From Paragorgia papillata (lineage: Eukaryota; Cnidaria; Anthozoa; Scleralcyonacea; Coralliidae): a stretch of 64,000 nt of DNA. The stretch spans positions 1,137,501 through 1,201,500 of the forward strand of contig JAWNZC010000258.1 of the NCBI GenBank assembly GCA_035771165.1. The letters are read 5' to 3'. Shown here piece by piece: positions 44,807-56,987 of this stretch (position 1 is the stretch's first letter; every line of letters starts with the position of its first letter). The position numbers were made by a program, and so were the translations under genes. Under the pieces are notes generated by a model. That model was not told the DNA's origin. It ran no database searches and was given only the letters and a program-made list of their open reading frames with translations.

Positions 44807-47766
44807 CTATATTATCGCCATGCAAACTTTCAAAGCATTAATATATTTATACCTTATTATATAAAATATATTAAATGCAAAATCCTGTTTGCATGGCAAT
44901 TGATTAAAATGCATGTTTCTACAACTCGAGAGAAACTTAGTTAGACCTCGCGTCAGATTGTCCGAAAACGAACATCTTGAAAACCCAAGATACGGATTAA
45001 GACAAGACGAAGATGAAACGGGTATATTTCGACTCTATTACAAAATCATCATCATAAAATCATAAATATATACGTTCTTTATATTTACAAGGGAATAAAA
45101 CTGATAATAGGCTTACTTGGTCTGATGATGACTTAGTTAGACTGTGTTTGACTATAGTTCTATAGTTGTGAGTTAGGATAATTTTCATTCTGGTAATATA
45201 CATAAAGAGCTATAGTTGTTGGTTTAGCTTTTTTTTAATGGGCTGTTTTAAAAGAAAATATTTTCCTAGTTCATATCGGACTACAGAAACTCTCCATTAA
45301 AACTTTTAGAGAACTCAAATAGCATTGTGGCAATACTTTGCTTCAGAAAATGTTTTCTATTCATACAATAAAGCCATTATATATAATATCTTTTTATGTG
45401 ATGTTTACCTTAATTATATCTAATTCCAGCTATTCTGTGTATTTTTCGGTTAAGGTGCTTGATCCCATAACACCAAATATTCAGAAACGACCTTCCTCAG
45501 GCTCACATCCCGAGCCCACCACTGATGGCGAGAAACAAACGTCAGAAGAGACTGATTGCATCATTTGGCCAATGGTTTGTCACCGCTCATGGTGCATTAT
45601 CTCAAGATAACGTAAGTAATTCAGCATTATCTAACATATCGTTATCATATTCTTAAACACCATCATGATCATGCAAGGCTTAAAAATAACCCTTTATAGG
45701 ATATTTATTCTTGATTGCTTTTCAATGTAGCATGGATGTTCTGCTAAACTATTTCGAATTTCTATTCATTATAGCTGAAAACCTTCAGCCACTTAAAGAG
45801 TCACAGAGGAGCCCCCAATTCATTGTGGCCATTCCGGTTTGAGAGTTGCCCAACAACACCGACTTTTTCCCATTCGTGCAAGGCAATATTGAAGAGGCAG
45901 CGGCCGAGTTAGGAGGGATTGGGAAAGACAAAGCATACTTCCTGAATGATGAGACCGGTTTCCAAAAAAATCCCAATGCATTTCAATTAGAATAGATTCA
46001 ATTAAAGAGTGTAAAAAAAAAAGTCATAAAAGGTACGTTTATAGCGATTGCATTTATAATGTATTTTAAAGTGGATACAACAAAGGAAAATTAAGTTTGT
46101 CTTATTTGCGGAACTCTTCATTAAAATGATCATGGTAACACCATAAACAGTTTTTCCCACTATGTTACAGGTCCTGGTTAAATATCTGAAAATATTTCAA
46201 ACCTCATCATGACTTGTACATGCATTATACATATGCATGAGTCAACAGAAGATGATTATAATACGTTATTTAGATAGATCCTTCTAATCATGCAATCAAC
46301 ATGTATAGATTATCACTAATATTTCGTGCTAATAACATATATATGTCTTTTAGTTCTACAAGAACCACGAATAAAGCACATTTCTCTACAGAAAGTGATA
46401 AAAAATATGAAACCTCGAATGAAGATCCCAATTCCCAAGGTAATGTTACATATAATAGGTCTCGCTAAAATACCGTATCGCTAAATTTTTTTATAAAAGT
46501 CAGCAGTTTTGTTATCAACAAGTTTCTAACCTATTTACATAACATTTATGTCTATTCCTACAGTTCTTCAAAAACTGCAAGGATGTGATACCAATAGCGA
46601 TGAAGGACGGGGAACAGAAGATACACCAACAACACCAACCATTGAATATGTTGCTCGATTGGAAGTAGCAATAGATGACGAGATGGCAATTGAAAATACG
46701 CCGGACCAAGGTATAATAACACTTCAAACCGAGTCATACGTAAGCTGCGAAAACTCGCATATACATGGCGAGAAATATGGACTGCTTTACAAAAAAATTT
46801 CCATACTCGCTTTTTTTATAAGTCAATAATTTCATATCAAAGTATCAAACTTTATTTGTTGGTGGCTGTTTAATACAATGATTGAAAAGTTTAGTGCAGT
46901 TTTCAAAATGTCATCAACATAACAGCCAACTTCGTTCTTTAAAAAGATAACGGAACCCATAAAATCGTATTATCGTAGTGGCGTGGTACTACCGTGGTAT
47001 AGCACAGTGGCGTATTACTCTAATGCGGTATTAGCGTTAGATACCATATATTCACTAAAACATTGCAGCCATTGGCTGAATTAAGTTAAGTGTAGAGGTA
47101 ATAAAATTGGTAATAAAATTAAAGAAGTAGCTATACAAGTATATAGAAGCATTAGCTGCTATACAACGAAATAAAGTTTGTTTGTTATTTTGTATAATTT
47201 TGTGTTAGAATAAAAATTGTTTGCCATGTTCCAGGTGACTTCTGGATGCAATTGGTAAGTGGGTATAGAGCACCGCAAAAATCTTTATTGCTTCTTTCAT
47301 GCTCTCCCCACTTCTATCGTGTACCTATTACTCTCTGGAACACACAAAACAATGGACCATTTCTTAAAATAAGATATATCATATATACTGTAAAGGTGTA
47401 AAAATTTATAATCTATTTGCCAATTTATATTAATCGTATTTTCCTTTTTAAGCGTTACTTTACATCACTCCTAAGTTTAGGTTATGCTAACAAGTGATTG
47501 TTGTTACGTAAATTGTCAGGTTCTTCATTTATCTACTCTAGTATTGCCAATGGTTTGTAACCACCTCTCACTAAGTTGGGTGGTGTGCTAGTAATTTAAT
47601 GATTTTACCTTAATATGCACATCGACTGCATTAAAGTTATAGTTTACAAACCAACCATTTTTTTACAGATTGCGGAATTTCAGTTGATATTGAGTAAGCA
47701 GATGCTCACTCTAAACAAACAAGTAATGTAAAACATTCTTCTACAAATGATAACAATGCCTTTTGG
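44807..47766. other. Unassigned stretch with exon-like short ORFs
   Basis: Plus-strand pieces flanked by splice-like signals include 45525-45611 (MARNKRQKRLIASFGQW, then GTAAGT), 45775 onward after ATTATAG, 46353-46440 and 46564-46711 (TPTTPTIEYVARLEVAIDDE). They do not join into a convincing product and I name no gene. No repeat or RNA is recognised apart from these. Confidence 0.25.
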
Positions 47767-47770
47767 TTAA

Positions 47771-47799
47771 AGGGGGGTTACAGTCCGTTCTGCGCATGT
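47771..47799 (+). repeat. Kolobok left terminal inverted repeat
   Basis: 29 bp, identical in inverted orientation to 56988-57016, immediately inside TTAA. Confidence 0.97.
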
Positions 47800-49654
47800 G
47801 CGGGGTTTGTTTACATCTAATGTTTTGATCCACATAAATTCCTCCTTCGAAACACCTCACATGATCAGTCATGGCCGACGCAATGGAAGAGAGCTTCACG
47901 CTTGAAGAGTTGGAAGAAAGTCGAATAGAGGAGGTCGCGGCATTGCCTAACGTAGATAATATAACTACATGCACATGTCGCGGCCACTGTCTTCGAGAAA
48001 AGGGAAGAAATTTCTGTCCGTGCAGAAGTTTAAACAATTTTTGTTCAAGCGCGTGCCACGGCGAAAGACTTTGGGGTCTGCATGAAGAACAGGAGAGTTC
48101 AAGAAAGCGACAGTGAAAAGACGGTAAGTTGATTAAGACTATGTTTTGAATCCAAGTATATATATATATATAAGTTATTTCTAGTTTTTACTGGTATCTT
48201 TTTAGTGCGCGACGCTAATAATTTCGTATATTTAGACTTTTATAGTACGGCATCTGTGCCACAATTATTCTATTTGTATCACGCGGTCCTTCTTGTCTGT
48301 TTTGGGTTTTGTTCGCGCAAAGACTAGTTGAGTTATTTATTTATTGGCAGATCAGTTGATCTTGTTCAACGTTTAAAACCAATCAGAAGGTGAACGGTCA
48401 TCCAGTAACAGTTGGCAAATACTTGCGCAAAAATCGCCATTGATTTTCAAAGATTTGAGTCTGGGTTTCTAAAGTAACCTAAATTCGTGTTCGAAAGTAT
48501 CAAATTCAATTCATTCATGTTTAGATGTTACCCTTACCAAAAGGGCTATAAATATTGACGTGACAATTTAGTTATTTTTATTGCCTTTGCACTATAAGAA
48601 TATTTGGCATCCTGTTTACCATCTCCCTGTGCTGTTTTAGGATTCTGATTTCTCCATGGAGGAAAATGAAAGCCAGGATGAAGATGAAGAAGCAAGAGGG
48701 AGAGGACGTGGCAGAGGTCGTGCTAGAGGGGGAGGTAGGGGAAGAGCAAGAGGACAAGGCAGAGGTGCAAGAGGACAAGGAAGAGGTGCAAGAGGCCAAG
48801 GAAGAGGTGCAAGAAGAGGGCGTGGAAGAGGAAGAGGGCAACTGGTTGAAGAACTGAATGCAGCTGAAAACCAAGCCAATCATGAACAACAATTGATTGT
48901 AAGAAAACCCTTTGTTACATGTTTCTCAATAGTTTAAAACAATTTGGCGAGAGGATGGGGCTTCATGGTTCACCATAAGAACTACACTGTGCTTGTATTC
49001 AGGATAGTCTGGTGACTTATTCAAGTTACCTACTGGGGAGGGCTATAGTCCCCCCAATATTTCTAGCAAGGGGACTAAGCCCCTCAATATTTATAGCAAG
49101 GGGGCTAAGAAAGACCTGAAAATTGCTGGGGGGTGGGGGGGCAAAACACACTCTTTAGCATCTATTGACGAATCAGCCCCTCCAATACTGTACATACTTT
49201 GACAAATAAGAATTTGAAGTGTTGTTAAAAACATTTTACTTCTTTATTACAACTGTTGGTGTGAAAACCATTATTTAGACAGAATTAGCTATAGGTAAAC
49301 ATTTTATTGTTTATTATAAATTTAGTCCTGAAAAGGCTCTAAAACTTATTACAACAATTACCATAAATTATTATATTTCATATCCTTTAGTTTTTAATCT
49401 ATGAATCTTATTTCATTTCAGAACCTCGTTGAAGCCTTAAATGTTGATACTCTAAGAAGGCTTGCATTAGAGCTTCTTAGAAGACAGCCAGCATTTTTGC
49501 TGATTTGGTGAATGGGGAAATGGCAGGTGGGGATAGAGTCCAACAACCAAACCTCCAACCTGGTAATCTTCTTCTTGAGTGGTGCAACTGTGGACACTGC
49601 ATTGCTATGCCAACTTAAGAAGAAAACAAATGCTGCACACAGGGCAATTCCATT

Positions 49655-50057
49655 TAACGGACATTACATACTTTGCCAAATCTTGACAAATGGGTTAATT
49701 TATTTTTAACACTTTAATTACCATTTGTGATCTGAGTTGGAAATTTCAGGCATTGAAAAATAAACATCGGATGTGCCTAATTAACTTTTTGAAACATCGT
49801 ACTATGCTTTGAATATATTTATATAAATGTGCGTAACGGACATTACACCAGAAAAGACATGACTATTTTGACACTTTTTTAAACAAAAATATTATCAAAA
49901 CTACAACAATTATTATAATGAAATATGTTTAGTGTAAATCTATACTTGTATAGTTTTAATGTACTTATGCAAACTTGGTGAGATACCAGCTTCAAAGGGA
50001 AGAAATAACATTTTTTTGGCGTAACGGACATTACCAAAAGGCTGTAACGGACATTAC
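49655..50057 (+). repeat. Four copies of TAACGGACATTAC
   Basis: Exact 13-bp copies at 49655-49667, 49834-49846, 50022-50034 and 50045-50057, all in the same orientation. Two are preceded by GCG or GGCG. Confidence 0.9.
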
Positions 50058-50699
50058 ACTTTTGTCCATGGTCTTGTTAGTTGTTGTGTATTTAAGTAAA
50101 TAGTTATAAAATTTAGTTAGGTATTAAATTTAGTTTAGATATACCTGTATAACATATTTAATCAATAATAATAATATAAACATAACAAAACAGCTGTATA
50201 GTCTTTTTCATACTAAAGTATATAAAAGCACCAGGGATGTTCTTCAATATTAAAATGGGAATACAGTTAATAAGGGTTCAACTACATGTAATGATGTACA
50301 TTTACATGTATAGAGATTAATTGCATCAATCATATTTCAGTCAGTTCCCCATTTTCTCTCTAACTCTACAATCCTGAAGGTGCCACGGTTGTTGACAGGC
50401 TGTGAATCTGTTGTACTATGTCTTCAAGTATGTAATCTATTTCATCTGTATGTACTGGCCATCTCCAACCACCAGCACACTTCTCAAAGACCTTTATTTT
50501 GGCACCTTTACCTTCAGGATAGACCACTGTCACCTGAGCAGGAAACAGTTCTCCTTCGTATCTACATATGACAAAATCCTCCACATTGACTTCGGTCGGA
50601 GGAGAAAGTTGCTGACATCGGTTGTCATACCATTCATTCAAATCAGAATCATCGCTGTCAACTTCAACCAGCTGCTGCTGAGAGGAACCACCACCAACC

Positions 50700-50937
50700 C
50701 CCACCACCATCATCATCATCACCATCACCATCATCACCATCACCATCATCAGCATCACCAGCATCACCGTCACCACCGTCACCACCGTCACCACCGTCAC
50801 CACCGTCACCACCGTCACCACCGTCACCACCGTCACCACCGTCACCACCGCCACCACCGCCACCACCGCCACCACCGCCACCACCGCCACCACCACCACC
50901 ACCACCACCACCACCACCACCACCACCACCACCACCA
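50700..50937. repeat. CAC/CCA/CGT triplet microsatellite
   Basis: Triplet repeats (CATCAC, CGTCACCAC, CCA) produce poly-His, poly-Val, poly-Gly and poly-Trp frames in six frames. These are not proteins. Confidence 0.95.
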
Positions 50938-51273
50938 ACTTGCAAATTTCACATCAAGGGTGTTTAAGCATGGAATTGCCCCACAGACAAAACGACCCTG
51001 CATCTCAAGAACCCCCATTTTCAAACAACTTATCCTTGATGGCAATGTTTTAGACATTGCCATGCGATATAGAGAAGATGTTCTCGTTTTAAACAATGTG
51101 CGAAACAACGAAAATTTTCGCCATGCAGCATACAGACAATATGTCTTATGGCAACATGGAGGTTTGGGAAAGGGAAACAGGAGGGTTGTACCTAGCTGCT
51201 GTGTAGTTGCCATACAAACTCGTTACCCTTCTCCCAATGGTTTCTACACAGGATATAGGCCTGCAAGATTGTA

Positions 51274-52135
51274 AATAATGTACATTTATAATTGAAGAGG
51301 TTATTTCACTGGTCTCAAAATGACATGTAACCATTTCAATAAAACTAGTTATAAACTTAACTTAGATCAAGTTTGAAATAAAAAAGGTAAATGCTTCAGA
51401 TTATAATTATGACAAAATGTCAGTTGAGGTCAGCAAAATAACTTCTTCCATTTATAACTAACTATTTCATATTCTTGGCAAATAGTTTAGCCCTTATATT
51501 ATTGATGTATAACATTGCGAGCAATGCCCATCAAGTTTCTCTTTCAAAAAAGCATTTGCTTGAAATGTATGGCTGTTTCGCTCTATGTCAGAGCTCGTCA
51601 GCATGCCTAGGAAACACTAAAGTAACATTAATTGATAAATCAGCGAGTCCGACATGGACAGCCTGACCCATCAATAGGGCCTGGGGGTTTGAAATCAGAC
51701 TTTTCCTTCTCCTAGGTGGACTGCCTGCCAAGGCTTATGAGCTCCACCTACCCAGAGCAATCTGGTTTTAAGGCGCCAGAAACTCGCCTTTCACACCTTT
51801 GCTACCAAATTTAAACAGTACAGTAGTTAGCAAAGGAGTTTGGCTAGGAAACAGACCCTGTGGGACATTTCATGGAAGTGGAGTAGCTCAATTCTCCACA
51901 CCATCCCAGTCATCCTAACCCTTTAAAAACAGCTACAATACAATAAATAGCCCATGCATGAGGGACAGTGGGATAACCAAGTTATGCTATTGTATCGCAG
52001 CCAACAAGGGTGAGAAATATAATTAACAATTGGACAATGACACCAAGCTGTCCATGAGCATGAGCAGATAGTCAATGAAGGCACAGCCAAGTAACTTATC
52101 ACTATGACAATAAGGGTGAATTAAAATGTTTCTGA
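51274..52135. other. Intergenic part of Kolobok, no gene
   Basis: Sequence between the accessory gene and the SINE pair. AT-rich, then a GC-richer block at 51660-51800. I see no ORF of note. Confidence 0.4.
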
Positions 52136-52260
52136 GCCCCAGACAGGGATTGCACTTGTAACCTTCTGATGACTGGTTAAATGGTCTAAGCACTGACCTA
52201 CTGTACTTAGACTCATGGAGAGCTAAGGCTGCAAATTCATAGTCATGTACTCCTATTAAG
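52136..52260 (-). mobile_element. tRNA-derived SINE, minus strand
   Basis: Read on the minus strand it shows an A-box-like AAGTACAGTAGGTCAGTGC and a B-box-like GGTTACAAGTGCAATCCCTG at tRNA-like spacing. It cannot fold as a proper tRNA. It is a mirror partner of the plus-strand copy at 52412. Confidence 0.6.
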
Positions 52261-52411
52261 CAGTAGCATTTGCATATGAAATGTAGTGAGTGGACATTGT
52301 GAGTGGTGCACATGTGCAAGCTTACATTACCCTATTCATTACATTTCATATGCCAATGCTACTGCTTAGGGGCACCTGACTATCACTTTGCAATATTAGC
52401 GTTCAATGAGT

Positions 52412-52480
52412 CTAAGTAGCTCAGTGAGTAGAGCATCTAACCGGTCACCAGAAGGTTTCAGGTTTGGTTCCTGTTTTTGT
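52412..52480 (+). mobile_element. tRNA-derived SINE, plus strand
   Basis: A-box TAGCTCAGTGAGTAGAGC and B-box-like CAGGTTTGGTTCCTG lie about 40 bp apart, giving a tRNA-like head. Together with the minus copy and the AGCAGTAGCAT/ATGCTACTGCT arms between them, it makes a large inverted repeat centred near 52310. Not a functional tRNA: no acceptor stem is seen. Confidence 0.65.
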
Positions 52481-52913
52481 TGGGTTGGGGGGGGGGGGGC
52501 AGAAACAGTTTCATAGGACTTGAGCTGGACAAACGTCTAGTGAATGTCAGTGTTACATCAAACTAAGCTCGCACATGTACCAGGATGTACACCATCACAA
52601 AATAAACTCATCAGCCAAAATATCATGTTAAGGAAACAGCAAAACTAATGAAAAAAAACAACGAGTAATGTTCTTATTCTACATCCTCTAGTGATAAGTC
52701 TACTCGGCTGAACATTGTTAACCACTTGTTCTTGGATAACTCAGCCTCGTTGCCTAATTGTTAATTTTGTCATGGGTTTCACTTTGTAAATTAGACAGTA
52801 TGTAAATATAATATAAGAACTAGTTAATAAATCTTGACTTATGGGCTTCTACAAGCGATTTTACTGAAGGGGGAGGAATAGCAGATATGTTGGGAGCAAT
52901 CCTCCTTGGGTCT

Positions 52914-52963
52914 TCACTTGCGATACCAATTCTTTGATTCACTTGCGATACCAATTCTTTGAT
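52914..52963. repeat. 25-bp tandem duplication at transposase C terminus
   Basis: CTTGCGATACCAATTCTTTG followed by ATTCA occurs twice in a row, duplicating RIGIASESKNW-like codons at the C-terminal end of the transposase. Confidence 0.85.
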
Positions 52964-55792
52964 TCACAGTTCCCTCAGAACTGGCTCTTTTCTCAAACAC
53001 ATTCAAGAGAAGTTTAGGGATATAGCTATACATTTTAGGCTTCAGGACTTGAACATGGTACCATCGTTGTGTCCTCTTACTGAACTTGCATCCAAACCTA
53101 GTAACAAACTCTATTTTATAATTGCATACTAAAGAAATGAATGTGTAGTAGGTAAAATAAATGAAAATAATAACTGACATTATTCAATAAGTTACCTTGG
53201 TTGACCATCAGCTGTGGTTGCTTGTGATGTACCTCTGTGATAGTTAAAATCCAATGCTGCAAGTTGGTTTCTTGTCCGGTATACAACAAAACTGTAGATA
53301 AAATAAACATCTTCACTAATTACAGTATAATAATATTAACACAATCTATCACGATCTCTGACTAGATTATGCATACTTACGAGCAAGTGTGGCGCTTGGG
53401 AGCTTACATCAAAATGTGGTTGTGAAAGGACTCTAGAAAACCAGTGTGCCTATGGAAATTAAATAGGAAACAAAAAGAAAGTATCAAATTCCACAATAGT
53501 TTTATCAAATAATTATATGATTGAGGGGTGTTATTAATAGCTTCAACCTGGGCAAGCCAACATCAGTACCTAAAGTTTGTGTAGTATCCAAAAGTATTGA
53601 GGAACCGTGTATCCAAAACAATCTTGGTCAGTGCTTTGTGTGCAGGGGACTCCTTCTTCAACCATCGTTTTCTTCTCTCATCTTCATTTAGTGGATCATG
53701 ACTACATTTTCCTCCATTATCACCTTCCTCTAAAACCCATTCATGCTCATCAACCACATGATGCAGTATGCCAATCCATTTATCCTGTTCAACAAGCACA
53801 GTTAACATAGATTATATTAAAATAAATTGTGTACTATGTGTTCCTGCAATGTACATTTTCCAGTACACAATTACAGTCAAACCAAAAATTGCATTGTCAA
53901 TATCGCAATCTTGAATAGGAAGTTGATAATTCAAGTAAGTTGCAGATCAACAGAGTAACTTGCGTACAATATTCCACCTTTAAAACCAAAAAAGCTGTTT
54001 TATACCGAGCTTTTAGTAAAAGTAAATACATGTACATGTAAGTACACTTCTGAAAAAAATGTTAACATAAGTGCACATTTTCAAAACAATTACAAAAGTT
54101 ACTCTGTTGACCTGCATCAACTTCTTATTCAAGTTTGCAATGTTGCTATGCAATATTGCAGTACTCAGACAGTGACTATGCAAGAACATCTGGTTTGATT
54201 GTAAAGATGCAGTAATATCAATATTTCATAGCTTGTTAAAAATTTCAAAAGTTTAATCTTGCCTTAAGATCTTTAGCATTACTACCACAGTTTTTTGAAC
54301 AGTACCAGAAATGATTTCGGATAGATGCTGCCCAAAATGGAAGATCCTCATTTGCTTTGGTTTTTGCAGCCTAAACAACAAAAGCAACATAAATGTATAC
54401 ATGATTGCATTACTGGTACTTTATTTTTGTTTATTGGTACTTTTGACTTTGAGTTTGCAATTAACAGATTGCTGATCAAACACTTACAGCATTGATTTTC
54501 TTGGCTATGCTTTTTCCTCCATGCCAAACATCATTCTGATGCTTGACATGCTTGTACTTGTCAGCCCTTTCTATATCATAGGAACATTATGCATGTTGTC
54601 AATCATTCATATAATTTTCTTTAGCATTCAGGGCCCATTCATATATAGAAGATTTTACGTTACACAGTGGTGCAAAGATATGGATTTTATCTTCGAGTGG
54701 TGAAAATAATATTTTAACAAATGAGCAAATCACGAGAAGATTAAATTAATATTTTCAAGCCAATATATAATTTTCTTTATACATGTATTATAATATAGAT
54801 TCAATGCAAAAAAAACAGTAAATGGCATCTTTTATATCTTCACTAGTGAAGATATGGAAAGTATGTCAAATCTAACACTTATGTATACTTACTCATCAAT
54901 GCTGCAATTTCAAGGTGACCATCAGTCACTACCTCCTTAACATTTATTGGTGGTGTGAGCAGCTTATCCATCCCTCTTTCAAAACCAATTCTTTCCATGT
55001 TATTGCTCTTTCCAGCAGCTTCCCTCACATCCACAATATTCATTTGGAGAATAGCTTTATTATCCATATCTGCTAGGCTGTAGGTACAATACTGTGCAGA
55101 GTGACCAGGCGAGTCATTTCTTCCATCACCACTTAAGATTACATCTTTACCACCCCTTTCGTGCCAAAGTTCTTGCTTATGTTGTTCCCAGAACTCGTTG
55201 ATTGCAGGGGCGATGTACAGTTGCTGATACTGATTAAACAGCGTAGATGAAAAATACTGCAGATTACAGAACTTGAACATCAACCCCACTTTGGTGTACG
55301 ATTTTCCAGATAACAACAAAGCAGATGCAAGCATGAGATTGCCTGCTCTGATTTTGTCACAAGATGGTTGAGCTGACCACCTCCCACCAAAATGGGCAGC
55401 ATTACACCGCCAGGATACTACGAGACATACTCCAACATAAGTCTTGCGGGCCTCCAAAAGACGATCACAACCAATTCGTTTACAAACACTCCCATGTAAA
55501 GTTGTTAGCAATGACATGAGAGTGTCTGTAAAAACAATACACTTTTCCATCGTGATGGCTTCTTCTGGTGTCACTTCTTCCACGGTAGATATGTATCCAG
55601 TTGGTGTAATGCTGGTAGTTCCCTCTTCTTCATTATCATGATCCTCAGGCTCTTCTTCACCATGACCATCAATGTCAGTATCAAATATTTCTTCCTCCAA
55701 GGAGGTTTTTTCCAGAGGCCTAAAATTAAATTGATGATATATTTACTTGTAGGGCAGTTACTGATATTGAACCTAAATTTTATAGTCAAACT

Positions 55793-55930
55793 AAGGCAGC
55801 GTTCAGACTGAGTGCCCGTGCCCAGGCACTAAATGCACCGGTGTTCAGACACGTTCCCAAACCCTGGATGCTTTCGGTGCTTCTTGGTGCCAAAATATAT
55901 TCTGTTGATGTGTTTCCACTGTTCACAATT
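55793..55930. mobile_element. Truncated MITE (TTCAGACTGAGTGCCC family), copy 2
   Basis: GCGTTCAGACTGAGTGCCCG and the following 120 bp match the left end of the element at 31110, including GTGTTCAGACACGTTCC and TTGGTGCCAAAATATATT. The right end is missing. It lies in the intron after the acidic exon of the transposase. Confidence 0.75.
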
Positions 55931-56987
55931 TACACACAAAACTATTCCAAATTGGTGACCAATTTGTTTATTTTTTTATGTTGGTACCCTTTGTCTTTTT
56001 TTCGCCACTTTTCAAACAATATAATAAAGTATACAACAAAATATATAAAGTTCCATTATCTTACTCGAGACCGTTTGCTGACATTGTTTCATCGTCGTCA
56101 TCATCATCCATATTATCACTTTCTGAGTCTCGGTCTCCTTCACTGGCAGTGAAAGTTTCTTCGACTTGAAGAGGATTTTCAGATCTAAAATAAAACCATA
56201 GATAAAAACAATGTTAAAAATACATGTAGATCAGCATAATCATAAAATCAGTGTTGTTGATTGAATCAAACAAACCTGGAACTAAAAGACGTTACAGATA
56301 AAGGTGAGCTCTCGCACAACAATCTTCGACGTCTACTTGAAGTTGATGGTCGTGGTGTAGAAGTCATAACTACAGAAAGAGGTCACGTTATAAATAAATG
56401 TAAGTATATCAGTCAACACAAATTCAAAATAATAATATCAGTTCACTTACCTGGTGAAGGTAAATTACGTATAGTTGTGGGGGTTGCCGACTTGCTTGAC
56501 AAGAGCTCGATTGTCTGCTCAGTCTGAGTTTCCACATGGCTGAAAATTTCGAAGAAAAACCCGACATCAAAACATATAACAAAAATGGGAGATCTTTTAA
56601 AGGTCAAAGATTTTGTTGTGTTAGTAAAATGCTTACCACAATTGACTTTTCAATTCCTGTGAGGATTTCTCAGCATCGTAAAAATTGAGAAGCATTTCGG
56701 CAACATCCTTGTCGGTCTTCACATTATTTTTATCCCTAAATTCCCTCCATCGTTTAAAAGAATCAAATAAATACACTCTAGAGGCATCCCTTCTAGTACA
56801 ATATTCTTTTCTACTTGCTGCTTTGTCTGGATTGCCCGTAGTCGACGGATTCGGATTCGAACTCGAAGAATTTGAATCGCCCATTTTGTTCGATACGCGG
56901 ATAGCTTTGCGATATAAACAACGCGCATACAGCTAGTTAGACTGGGAAGCTGGGAATGACAACATCCGGTGGAGGCTCCTACGATAA

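Larger units (their letters stand above)
49655..50940. mobile_element. Nested insertion splitting the P2X7-like domain
   Basis: The domain stops after NKCCTQGNS near 49654 and resumes with CISRTPIFKQ after about 50985. The DNA between carries four exact copies of TAACGGACATTAC, a minus-strand coding remnant (VEDFVICRYEGELFPAQVTV, GGWRWPVHTDEIDY) resembling a C-terminal chromo/Tudor-like module of other transposon proteins, and a CAC/CGT triplet microsatellite. Exact ends are not fixed. Confidence 0.6.
47871..51273 (+). pseudogene. Kolobok accessory gene: CXC domain, Arg-Gly repeat, P2X7 ballast-like domain
   Basis: Exon 1 (47871-48123) starts MADAMEESFTLEELEE and has a cysteine-rich motif (CTCRGHC, then FCPCRS and CSSACH) like CXC/tesmin domains. 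Near 48075 the frame must shift by one to reach VQESDSEKT before the GTAAGT donor. Exon 2 (48641-48898) is an acidic linker plus Arg-Gly repeats (RGRGRGRGRARGGGRGRARG) and ends at GTAAGA. Exon 3 (49422-49655) reads LVEALNVDTLRRLALELL, has one extra T in a short T-run, then EWCNCGHCIAMPT, a TAA stop, and EENKCC. The rest lies beyond a nested insertion: RPCISRTPIFKQL, AYRQYVLWQHGGLGKGNRR, VPSCCVVAIQTRYPSPNG and YTGY, ending at 51273. The last parts match the zinc-binding intracellular (ballast) domain of P2X7 receptors as I know it. Its role in transposition is unknown to me; DNA or RNA binding is an inference. Confidence 0.82.
52914..56884 (-). pseudogene. Kolobok transposase, about eleven exons, one nonsense codon
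   Basis: Exons on the minus strand (AG/GT unless noted): 56884-56637 (MGDSNSSSSNPNPS; RVYLFDSFKRWREF); about 56540-56452; about 56369-56278; about 56185-56065 (acidic, ESDNMDDDDDDE); 55720-54897 (RKTYVGVCLVVSWRCNAAHF, YSKVGL-like segment, YIAPAINEFWEQH, SGDGRNDSPGHSAQYCTY, VTDGHLEIA); 54573-54488 (HQNDVWHGGKSIAKKINA); 54372-54264 (SIRNHFWYCSKNCG), followed by a GC donor; about 53791-53575 (HHVVDEHEWV, KWLKKESPAHKAL-like); about 53449-53373 (HTGFLESFHNHILM, stop, APKRH); about 53285-53200 (RTRNQLAALDFNYHRG); last 53100-52914 (KRTQRWYHVQVLKPK). This order matches Kolobok transposases. The TAA in HILM-stop-APKRH replaces a residue that is Tyr in relatives as I recall. The start is the first ATG of the acidic N-terminal exon. 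Confidence 0.88.

Noticed and set aside
45121..45135. Another CTGATGA word as ribozyme core
   Set aside because: No stem II hairpin or GAA follows.
48578..48892. Ser/Cys-rich and Pro/Leu-rich minus-strand ORFs
   Set aside because: They are antisense shadows of the Arg-Gly repeat exon of the accessory gene.
50366..51274. Long ORFs with poly-Val, poly-Gly, poly-His or poly-Trp
   Set aside because: They come from the triplet microsatellite. Only the flanking parts (WRWPVHTDEIDY on minus, the P2X7-like end on plus) are protein-like.
52412..52480. Possible tRNA gene
   Set aside because: A- and B-box-like words exist, but there is no acceptor stem and the T-loop is changed. A SINE head is the better reading.
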